Shown: piece after piece, positions 7,598-13,414 of the stretch
Layout: every line of letters starts with the position of its first letter
Numbering within the stretch: the first letter of the stretch is position 1
Assembly: GCA_046295675.1 (NCBI GenBank)
Contig: JBKBMW010000010.1
Span: 1 to 19,939 of the forward strand
Direction of reading: 5' to 3'
From: JAOAJF01 sp046295675
GTDB taxonomy: Archaea > Micrarchaeota > Micrarchaeia > Anstonellales > Anstonellaceae
DNA length: 19,939 nt
The notes under the pieces: model-generated
What the model was told of the DNA's origin: nothing
Seen by the model: the letters and a program-made list of their open reading frames with translations, nothing else
The model's database searches: none
Program-made: the position numbers and the translations under genes

Positions 7598-9178
7598 TTA
7601 TCTATTTACGCATCCTGCATCATCCTGAGAAAAAACAGAGCAATATGTATCCCCAACGCAATTCTGTATATTTACCCATTGACCTCCTATGCATTCCTGT
7701 AATGTTAAATAATCTTCTGTACATCTTTTTATTCCATCTAAATTACACTCATCAAATTCCCCACTTCCTCGTACTCTACATTCTCCTTTATAGCATCCAG
7801 TATCAGAACAAGTTTGAAATTCTTGCCATTGGCCGTTCTGACACTGGTATACTGTATTTTGATCCTCCTGCGAATCTGGCTCAGCACATCTAAAACCAGG
7901 GTCACATAATGGCCTATTATCTGGAGAACATTGATTAGTATTAGTAAAACATTTCTCTCCACTTGAACAAGATTTTGGTTGCCACTCTAAAAGCCCGTTA
8001 TTGCTATTTTTTTTACATTCTAAAAGGGTAAATGGAGGGAAGTTAGGTTCAGCACATTTTTTTTCATTTTCTTTACACTGAGCACATTCAGCATAGGTGG
8101 CTGTTCTTTGTTCACATTGCGTAAGACATTGTCTTTCTTGAATATACTTGTATTTTCCAGTATTTTGATCTAAAACGCATCTATATATTGCCGTAGGCTC
8201 ATTGGAAAAACATTTTGTATAACCAATTTCATTACTTTTACAATCATAATCAACTAATATTGGTGGTGATGGTGGGGTTGGTAGAGAGGGGATTGATGGG
8301 GATTGAGAACTTAAATCACAATATGCTTGATTATTTTTTACTTTGCAAGTTCCTCCTAAAAGTGCACAATCTTCTTCTTTTTTCCAATCGTATCCATTAT
8401 AGCATATTTCCAATATATTCCCATTGCATCTTTTTACTCCTACGCCGCATATCCCTCCAGTTTTTGGAGCATTTGGGTTTGAACAATATGCATCTGTAAA
8501 TGGAGAATTTCCAATTTCTTGGCATATCTCTGGCAGGATACAAATTTTTTCATCCTTCCAAGTATACTTATTCTTAGTTACATCCCATTGGCATGATTGA
8601 ACTATACTTCCAGAGCATCTTTTTGCTCCTCCAATACAATCTCCAAAATTAGCAGAATAGAATTGGCCACCTTCTAAAACTTGGCTAGTTATTTTTCCTT
8701 GAGTGATATACAATGTTTGTTGTTGGTTTTTACAATTATTGAAATCTAATCCTTTACAACTAACAAACTGTATCTCAGTTAAAATCCTTTCCACAGTTCT
8801 TGGTTGAAGCTCTTTATATGCTGGTATGTCATTTATTATCAAAAATGTAGATTCTCCTTGTTCTAAATACCTATCAACGCAATCTTTTCCAGATTTTCTT
8901 CCAGAGCCACCTTCTAATAATTGTGCAGAACAACTTTTAATCATAATTGGAAATCCCATTCCATTGGTAAGTTCAAATGCTAAATTCAAACTATTTCCAG
9001 AAGTTGTGGTATAAAACCTCGAGCAAGGCAAATCTGGCTGAAAATTACATTCTTCAGAGGTAAATCTTGAAGGTAAAAAAATCCCAGAATTTACCAAATA
9101 CACTATTATAATAAATACAATTATCAAAGCCCAACCATAAGTAGCCAAATATTCACTAGCACTTTGTCCTTTTTTCAT
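7598..9178 (-). CDS. Secreted Cys-rich protein with class III (type IV pilin-like) signal peptide
   Basis: This is a 526-residue protein. The N-terminus KKGQSASEYLATYGWALIIV is a class III signal peptide: a short basic leader, expected prepilin-peptidase cleavage before the Gln, Glu near +5, then a hydrophobic helix. Residues 40-170 look like a beta-rich head. The rest carries Cys modules of the type RC.G...ExC....W....C, for example GVKRCNGNILEIC and GAKRCSGSIVQSC, separated by a Pro/Ser linker (SQSPSIPSLPTPPSPP). These modules resemble those of the surface protein at the left edge. A likely role is a pilus-like or cell-wall surface component; function is not recognised. GAGGATAGGT lies just before the ATG. 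Its stop codon directly abuts the first possible SMC start (TAAATG). Confidence 0.85.
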   Translation of the reverse strand: MKKGQSASEYLATYGWALIIVFIIIVYLVNSGIFLPSRFTSEECNFQPDLPCSRFYTTTSGNSLNLAFELTNGMGFPIMIKSCSAQLLEGGSGRKSGKDCVDRYLEQGESTFLIINDIPAYKELQPRTVERILTEIQFVSCKGLDFNNCKNQQQTLYITQGKITSQVLEGGQFYSANFGDCIGGAKRCSGSIVQSCQWDVTKNKYTWKDEKICILPEICQEIGNSPFTDAYCSNPNAPKTGGICGVGVKRCNGNILEICYNGYDWKKEEDCALLGGTCKVKNNQAYCDLSSQSPSIPSLPTPPSPPILVDYDCKSNEIGYTKCFSNEPTAIYRCVLDQNTGKYKYIQERQCLTQCEQRTATYAECAQCKENEKKCAEPNFPPFTLLECKKNSNNGLLEWQPKSCSSGEKCFTNTNQCSPDNRPLCDPGFRCAEPDSQEDQNTVYQCQNGQWQEFQTCSDTGCYKGECRVRGSGEFDECNLDGIKRCTEDYLTLQECIGGQWVNIQNCVGDTYCSVFSQDDAGCVNR

Positions 9179-9183
9179 TTTTT

Positions 9184-9269
9184 ACCTATCCTCTTTTTGT
9201 TTATTCATAGAAAAAATAGAAAAGTAAAATATTTAAATCTAATTTTATTATTTATAAAAAGGTGAAAAA
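9184..9269. promoter_or_regulatory. Shared intergenic promoter region of two divergent genes
   Basis: The palindromic AT box atttaaat (9231-9238) lies about 35 bases before the rightward ATG at 9270 and about 55 before the leftward ATG at 9178, so it could serve as the TATA box in both directions. Ribosome-binding sites are visible on both sides: ggtga (9261-9265) for the rightward gene and AGGT (9187-9184, minus strand) for the leftward one. Confidence 0.45.
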
Positions 9270-9581
9270 ATGCCAAAGGTACAAATGGATAGTGTTTATG
9301 GATTGGTAAAAAACTCTTACCCTATTTTTGAGGATAATTTTGAGCAAATAGGTACTATTTATACCTGTGAACAGGGAGTTGTAATAAAATATAAGGACCA
9401 ACTAATTAGAGCACCTTACGAATATGTAAGAAAAATGGAAAGAGTTTCTAATTTGGCTTTAGGCAAAGTAAGTGTAATATTTCAAATATATGATCAAAGT
9501 GGAATGGAGCACAACATGGCTGTTGCATTAAATGACATTCATTTTTCAATACTAAAAAAAATGTTTCCAAATGCTCTTTAA
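9270..9581 (+). CDS. Small hypothetical protein, beta-rich
   Basis: This is a 103-residue soluble protein with no signal peptide, membrane helix or Cys cluster. I do not recognise a family. The alternating hydrophobic pattern (GTIYTCEQGVVIKYKDQLI, GKVSVIFQIYDQSG) followed by a C-terminal helix (DIHFSILKKMF) would suit a PH/GRAM-like fold: several strands and one capping helix. That is a fold guess only. The start is supported by GGTGA five bases before the ATG. It stands alone between a divergent surface-protein operon and a convergent nuclease gene, so context gives no functional hint. Confidence 0.75.
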   Translation: MPKVQMDSVYGLVKNSYPIFEDNFEQIGTIYTCEQGVVIKYKDQLIRAPYEYVRKMERVSNLALGKVSVIFQIYDQSGMEHNMAVALNDIHFSILKKMFPNAL

Positions 9582-9582
9582 T

Positions 9583-9652
9583 GGTTTTTAAAACTTTAAA
9601 ACCTTATAATCTTATTAAAAAAGTTTTACTATAAAAAAGCTTTAAAAACTTT
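9583..9652. terminator. Candidate bidirectional terminator between convergent genes
   Basis: Two weak AT-rich hairpins lie between the convergent stops: ggtttt/aaaacc (9583-9588 with 9598-9603) and aaagtttt/aaaacttt (9620-9627 with 9645-9652), with T- and A-runs around them. The second overlaps the stop codon of the leftward gene. Archaeal termination depends mainly on U-tracts, so the hairpins may be incidental. Confidence 0.35.
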
Positions 9653-10529
9653 GTTTGGTTTTTTTGTTTTCAATCTCTTGAATAGGAAATATTTCTATAT
9701 TTTCATGTAGCTGTTTTTTTAGCCTCAAAGCAGTTTTCCTATTATCTCCAAAAGCAACAAAAATTTTTTTTGCATTACTACATTGGCAGTATTCAATCAT
9801 TTGATTAAAATCAAGATGATCAGATAGCGCAAACATCTCAATATTTTTTTTTCTATAAATTTTGGCCCATCCAGTTGCAAGAGCCCCAATCGTCTTTCTT
9901 CCATAAACTTCTGTTAATTTTCTTAGAAGTTCTTCAGTCAAACTATTGTACTCAAGCACAGCATAAAAATTATCCTTTATTATCTCGTTTGCTTCATCGC
10001 TTCCAGCAATCACATATTCAAGCTTTATACCGTTTTCCTTATATATTTGAGATATTGATGCAATTCCCTTACTTACAATTGGAGTTACAGAAAGGTATTC
10101 ATTTAAAAATTTTATTAGTTCTTGGGCTTTTCCTATTCTATATCCTCCAAAAATTTGATTAAACTCTTTATTTTTCAAAGACCATTTTTTCATTTCTTCA
10201 AATATCTCTATTGGTTCTTCAAACTTTATATCATATGCTCCGTACGTGCCATCAATGATTAAGGTGTCTGTTTGCACAATTTCAGCTGCTTTTGTAGTAA
10301 GCCCATCTCGTAGTTTAAGATCTCCAGTATAAACAATTTCTCCAAATTCAGATGAAGTTATCTTTAGTTGGGTGGAGCCAAAAATATGTCCAGAATTATA
10401 AAGTTTAACATAAGCTGGCTTTTGTAGTATTTTATCTGGCGTTATTCTAGCAAGTTTAGCTGTTAAATCTGAGCAAATTATCTTCTTGCCATTAGGACTA
10501 AAAAGATGATCAGAATGAGCATGAGACAA
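9642..10529 (-). CDS. Beta-CASP metallo-beta-lactamase-fold nuclease (continuous part)
   Basis: The motifs of a metallo-beta-lactamase/beta-CASP nuclease are all present. They are HAHSDH (metal ligands), SGHIFGS (His), VYTGDLKLRDG (Asp), LIIDGTYG at the start of the beta-CASP insert, and a C-terminal ALSDHLDFNQMIEY with the last His. This class (COG1236-like) cuts or trims RNA or DNA ends; short archaeal and bacterial members of about 300-330 residues include DNA-ligase-associated exonucleases, and an RNA role is equally possible. The continuous frame begins only at a TTG at 10529, just before the HxHxDH motif. Family members need a first beta-strand region before it, and that region is encoded upstream in the same frame but without a normal start codon (see 10530-10617). 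The gene lies downstream of an XPF-type nuclease and a small coiled-coil gene, probably one operon. Confidence 0.85.
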   Translation of the reverse strand: MSHAHSDHLFSPNGKKIICSDLTAKLARITPDKILQKPAYVKLYNSGHIFGSTQLKITSSEFGEIVYTGDLKLRDGLTTKAAEIVQTDTLIIDGTYGAYDIKFEEPIEIFEEMKKWSLKNKEFNQIFGGYRIGKAQELIKFLNEYLSVTPIVSKGIASISQIYKENGIKLEYVIAGSDEANEIIKDNFYAVLEYNSLTEELLRKLTEVYGRKTIGALATGWAKIYRKKNIEMFALSDHLDFNQMIEYCQCSNAKKIFVAFGDNRKTALRLKKQLHENIEIFPIQEIENKKTKQSF

Positions 10530-10617
10530 ATAATTTATCTGTCCAAAATTATTGTCTATACCTATTACTACAGGCTCTTCACTTGCTTTTAGTACAATTT
10601 TTTGAGCTATTTTTCAT
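10530..10617 (-). other. Probable N-terminal coding part of the beta-CASP nuclease, out of frame with its ATG
   Basis: Between the upstream stop and the TTG at 10529 the nuclease frame reads KIAQKIVLKASEEPVVIG, then IDNNFGQINY, leading directly into LSHAHSDH. This is what the family has before its first metal motif. That frame has no ATG, GTG or TTG before 10529. An ATG does lie at 10617-10615, overlapping the preceding gene's stop as ATGA, but one frame off. Removing one A from the five-A run at 10614-10610 joins it: ATG AAA ATA GCT CAA. This suggests a one-base insertion in a homopolymer (sequencing or assembly error, or real), programmed slippage, or a rare ATA start. Confidence 0.65.
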
Positions 10618-10964
10618 CCCTCGCCTTTTCTATGAGCAGCAAGTTCTTTTTCAAGTTTATCTAGTTTTTGTCCTATCCTATCTAATGCCTGTCGCATAGA
10701 AGCAATTTCAAAAGTTATTGATTGCAAATAAATTTTATCTAAAACAAATGGGGTTTTTCTAATTTCTATCTCGCTAGGAGGCTTTTCTTTTTCTATCATC
10801 TCCTCTTTAATTTGATTTAGGGATTCTTTAATTGTTTGAGGAATTTTTCTTTCCACATCTTTTACTTCTAACTTTATTCTTTTTGTTTTTTTAGTTGTTT
10901 TTTTAGGTTTAGGTTTAACAACTTTCATTTTTTTCTTTTTTTCTATCTTCTTTTTTTCTTTCAT
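10614..10964 (-). CDS. Small Lys-rich protein with C-terminal coiled coil
   Basis: This is a 116-residue protein of no family I recognise. The first 35 residues are almost all Lys plus Pro/Thr (for example VKPKPKKTTKKTKRIKL), which would bind nucleic acid or acidic surfaces. A middle part is Glu/Lys-rich. The last 50 residues (VLDKIYLQSITFEIASMRQ, then ALDRIGQKLDKLEKELAA) form a regular amphipathic heptad helix, so an oligomerising coiled coil is likely. GAGGGAT lies four bases before the ATG, and an AT box lies near 11015-11030. The stop overlaps an ATG of the next gene (ATGA), which suggests translational coupling with the beta-CASP nuclease. It could be that enzyme's accessory or tethering partner; this is inference from position. 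Confidence 0.75.
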   Translation of the reverse strand: MKEKKKIEKKKKMKVVKPKPKKTTKKTKRIKLEVKDVERKIPQTIKESLNQIKEEMIEKEKPPSEIEIRKTPFVLDKIYLQSITFEIASMRQALDRIGQKLDKLEKELAAHRKGEG

Positions 10965-11047
10965 TTTATCCCTCTTTTTAATGTAAAATAATTAGTGCTT
11001 TTCTAAACACAAAAAAATTTTTAAATCTTTTGTTTTTTTTACATGTT

Positions 11048-11692
11048 TTATTCTTGGTATACACTATCTAATGTCGCTCTAATTAGATTAGCACGTTCCT
11101 TTCCAATCATTTTTGTTTCAGCCAATTCTTTTTCTGTTGCCAAAAATATATTTATAGGGCTTTTAAACCTATCTAAAAGTTCTTTTGCAATGTTTGGACC
11201 AACCATTGGAAGGGATTCTATCAAAGTACGCTGTCTGAGTTGAAGAGTTTTTATTTTTTTTAGTGGGTTTGCCTTTAGCTGTACTTTTTTTGAAATTTGT
11301 TCATACCTTGCAATAGAATAAACAATATTTGCAGTCTGTTGTTCATTAAAACTAAAAATCAAGCTTACTCCAAAATCTACAATAAGACAACCATATGCAC
11401 CAAATAAAGCATTTAAAGAAATCTTTGGATTTTTTCCATCTTCTTCTATAATAAAAACAGGGTTGGAGTAATTTTCTGCCATTTGTTTTGCTTGATAAAA
11501 AAGTCTTTGATCTATTATAGAAGAAACAAAATCATCCTTTGTTTTTCTTTCTATTATTGTAGAGGAAGAAACCAAAAAGTCCCCACAAGCAAGAGTTTGC
11601 TCTACAACCTCTGCCCCAAATTTTTCCAAATAAGTTAAATATTTTCTTGGTTCTCTACTATCTACTATGATTTTTGGTTTTTTTTGTTCCAT
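11048..11692 (-). CDS. XPF/ERCC4-type structure-specific endonuclease with helix-hairpin-helix domain
   Basis: This 214-residue protein has the nuclease motif of the XPF/Mus81/Hef family: VDSREP near residue 11, GDFLVSS, then IIERKTKDDFVSSI with DQRLF. The metal-binding Asp, Glu-Arg-Lys and Asp are all in place. Residues about 155-214 form a tandem helix-hairpin-helix domain (LPMVGPNIAKELLDRF and KMIGKERANLIRA). This short, helicase-free form is like crenarchaeal XPF rather than the helicase fusion Hef. It cuts branched, flap or fork DNA in repair and replication-fork processing. I see no clear PCNA-binding tail. A TATA-like aatttaaaaa about 20-25 bases before the ATG, without a strong ribosome-binding site, suggests a leaderless start. 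It is first in a leftward group with the coiled-coil and beta-CASP genes. Confidence 0.92.
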   Translation of the reverse strand: MEQKKPKIIVDSREPRKYLTYLEKFGAEVVEQTLACGDFLVSSSTIIERKTKDDFVSSIIDQRLFYQAKQMAENYSNPVFIIEEDGKNPKISLNALFGAYGCLIVDFGVSLIFSFNEQQTANIVYSIARYEQISKKVQLKANPLKKIKTLQLRQRTLIESLPMVGPNIAKELLDRFKSPINIFLATEKELAETKMIGKERANLIRATLDSVYQE

Positions 11693-11702
11693 CTTACCAC
11701 AA

Positions 11703-11796
11703 CCTTTTTAAATTTTTCCTTACTAATATATGATACTATCATGACTATATCATGATATTAATATGATAACATTATAATCTATTAAAAAATTTTAAA
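11703..11796. promoter_or_regulatory. Divergent promoter region with clustered TATCAT/ATGATA palindromes
   Basis: The region holds tgatactatca (11731-11741, inverted repeat around one base), atatcatgatat (11747-11758, perfect 12-base palindrome), atattaatat (11755-11764) and tatcat/atgata arms (11748-11753 and 11763-11768). TATA-like boxes flank the cluster: tttttaaattttt near 11706-11718 for XPF (leftward) and ttaaaaaattttaaa (11782-11796) for the rightward gene. The cluster is where an operator controlling both genes would be expected. The candidate regulator is the winged-helix-like protein encoded next to it. Confidence 0.5.
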
Positions 11797-11806
11797 GGTT
11801 TGGTTT

Positions 11807-12262
11807 ATGGGGGGACAAACAAAAGATAAACAAATCATCTCCATCTTAACTGTTTTGGAGTCTATAAAAAATTTAGAATCAAAATTTGAATTATTTGAAA
11901 AAAGATTGGACACTTTAGAAAAAAAACTTTCTTTTAGCGAGGAAAATATTCAAAATCAAGATTATATTAAAGCAAAAGCAGGCGATCTAAGGCAGGCTCA
12001 AAAAGGATTAAACGGCGTTTGGGTTAGCCACTCAAACGCCCCTACTTCCTTTGTAGTCCAAAGCCAAATAATGCTCTCTCCAATTGATGAAGAAATTTTA
12101 CAAATTATTCGTCAAAGAGGGGCAGTATGTGCTCAAGATATTCAAAAGGAATTATCCTATAAAGGTCAGAATGCTGCCTCAGCACGATTAGCAAGGCTTG
12201 CCAGTTTAAATATACTAAAAAAACATCAAGCTGGCAGGAGGGTGTATTATTCATTTGAATAG
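11807..12262 (+). CDS. Coiled-coil plus winged-helix-like DNA-binding protein
   Basis: This is a 151-residue protein. Residues about 10-50 form a heptad coiled coil (ESIKNLESKFELFEKRLDTL), probably for dimerisation. A polar linker follows. The C-terminal 60 residues look like a winged helix: DEEILQIIRQRGAVCAQDI, then a recognition-helix-like ASARLARLASLNILKK and a wing HQAGRRVYYSFE. This is the pattern of MarR/ArsR-like or archaeal wHTH regulators; I do not recognise a named family. The palindrome cluster just upstream suggests autoregulation and control of the divergent XPF gene, which is inference. The ATG is 9 bases after AAAGG and about 20 after an AT box. Confidence 0.75.
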   Translation: MGGQTKDKQIISILTVLESIKNLESKFELFEKRLDTLEKKLSFSEENIQNQDYIKAKAGDLRQAQKGLNGVWVSHSNAPTSFVVQSQIMLSPIDEEILQIIRQRGAVCAQDIQKELSYKGQNAASARLARLASLNILKKHQAGRRVYYSFE

Positions 12263-12415
12263 AGCAAGGCGACAGGAAGGAGGAGTATTTAGCGATGCTA
12301 ATTTTATTTTGATAGGCATTAGCATCGTTTTATACTCATTTCAGAAGGGAAGAGTTATCTCACCTCCCACACCATATTTATTCTTCTTTTTTCTTCCCTT
12401 CTGAAATCATTTTTT
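12263..12415 (+). ncRNA. Candidate structured RNA or regulatory leader with two long hairpins
   Basis: There are two strong inverted repeats. Hairpin A: GAGTAT (12283-12288) with ATACTC (12332-12337), then cgatgctaat (12293-12302) with attagcatcg (12318-12327), around a 15-base loop. Hairpin B: atttcagaagggaag (12338-12352) with cttcccttctgaaat (12393-12407), 15 perfect base pairs with a 40-base loop, followed by six T at 12410-12415. The loop of B contains cacctccc (12361-12368), able to pair with ggagg at 12279-12283. The region has higher local GC than flanking intergenic DNA. It does not look like SRP RNA, RNase P RNA, 5S rRNA or a tRNA. It could be an independent small RNA, a regulatory leader, or in part a terminator. 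The strand is inferred from the T-run and neighbours. Confidence 0.5.
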
Positions 12416-12422
12416 ACAAACT

Positions 12423-12439
12423 CTATATTTTATATTTTT
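12423..12439 (+). promoter_or_regulatory. Candidate TATA box for the coiled-coil gene
   Basis: ctatattttatatttttt is centred about 27 bases before a GTG codon at 12458, with no ribosome-binding site between. This is the geometry of a leaderless archaeal message. Confidence 0.45.
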
Positions 12440-12457
12440 TTGCTGTTATATCTTTTT

Positions 12458-13390
12458 GTGGAAGAAACAATTGTACTCTCAAGTTCTGAGTTAGTGGAAT
12501 ACACTGTATTAGACAAACAAAAAAAAGAACTAGTCTTTAAAAAAGATTTTTTGCTTTCAAAAGGCTTAACAGAAAATGATGAAGCAATCATTGCCTTAAA
12601 TAAAGAAATTGAACAAACCTCTAAAAAACTTTCAGTGTTAGAAGATAAAATAAAAAAATTAGATTTAGTGTTAATCAGACCAAACAAAGTAGAGATTGAT
12701 AGTTTAAGCGCAGAAATATCTCATTACTCTAAAGCAGCCTTAGAACAAGCTCTTAAATCAAAGTCAGGGCCAATATATGAGCTTTTGGAAAAAAGAGCAT
12801 TTTTTTCAAAAACAAACTTTTCCAATAGAGAAACAATTGCACGAATTACTATTTTGGCTAATATGCTTCCAAAAAAAGAGTCAGAAAAACTTGCAGCTAT
12901 TTTAGAGGCAAATATTGTAGATGTGGTGGATGTAAGCTCATTAAGCGAAGAATACCAAAAAGAGTTGATTAAAAATCTCTCAAGATTAAAAGTTTTTGCT
13001 TCTATCTCAAATAACCTTCTTTCAATCAAAAGAGACAAACCATCAGAAGAAGAAATAAGTAAAAAGCTTTTTGAATTTGAACCTCAAGTTCAAAAGAAAT
13101 TTCCTGATTCAAACAATTTAGTATGGATATCAAAAGAAAATGAAAAACAATGGGATGAACTTCAAAAAAGTTTTGTAGAAATTTCCAATCAATTGCAAAT
13201 CTTTTTAACAAAAAGCCAGGTTGAAAAATTATCTGAAGAAGAAATACAAAAATTTGATGAACTTCAGACAAAATATTTGGAGATAAAACGAACTCTTTCT
13301 TCCCTTTGTCTTGAAGACCAAGAAGAATTAAAAATCTCTTTTTCTAAGCCTCTTCCAAAACCAAATCCTCCGGCTTCTCCTGTTTCTTAA
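12458..13390 (+). CDS. Hypothetical coiled-coil protein
   Basis: About 310 residues, no family recognised, no signal peptide or membrane helix. The first 75 residues and residues 200-285 are charged heptad helices (NKEIEQTSKKLSVLEDKIKK; WDELQKSFVEISNQLQIF). The middle (about 80-190) is a more globular helical domain (YELLEKRAFFS, RITILANMLPKKESEKLAA). The tail is Pro-rich (KPLPKPNPPASPVS). No ATG exists near the N-terminus. I chose GTG 12458 over TTG 12440 because a TATA-like box lies about 27 bases before GTG, while TTG falls right against that box. It is followed after 24 bases by deoxyhypusine synthase on the same strand, so the two may be co-transcribed. A structural or scaffold role is a guess. 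Confidence 0.75.
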   Translation: MEETIVLSSSELVEYTVLDKQKKELVFKKDFLLSKGLTENDEAIIALNKEIEQTSKKLSVLEDKIKKLDLVLIRPNKVEIDSLSAEISHYSKAALEQALKSKSGPIYELLEKRAFFSKTNFSNRETIARITILANMLPKKESEKLAAILEANIVDVVDVSSLSEEYQKELIKNLSRLKVFASISNNLLSIKRDKPSEEEISKKLFEFEPQVQKKFPDSNNLVWISKENEKQWDELQKSFVEISNQLQIFLTKSQVEKLSEEEIQKFDELQTKYLEIKRTLSSLCLEDQEELKISFSKPLPKPNPPASPVS

Positions 13391-13414
13391 TTCTTTTTGC
13401 TTTAAGGTTTTGAT

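Noticed and set aside
12263..12415. SRP RNA, RNase P RNA or 5S rRNA
   Set aside because: ggaaggagg recalls SRP helix 8, but the flanking conserved bases are absent and the segment is too short. No RNase P or 5S core motifs were found.
12430..13271. Minus-strand frames opposite the coiled-coil gene
   Set aside because: They are Ser/Phe-rich shadows of a Lys/Glu/Ser coding strand with no independent support.
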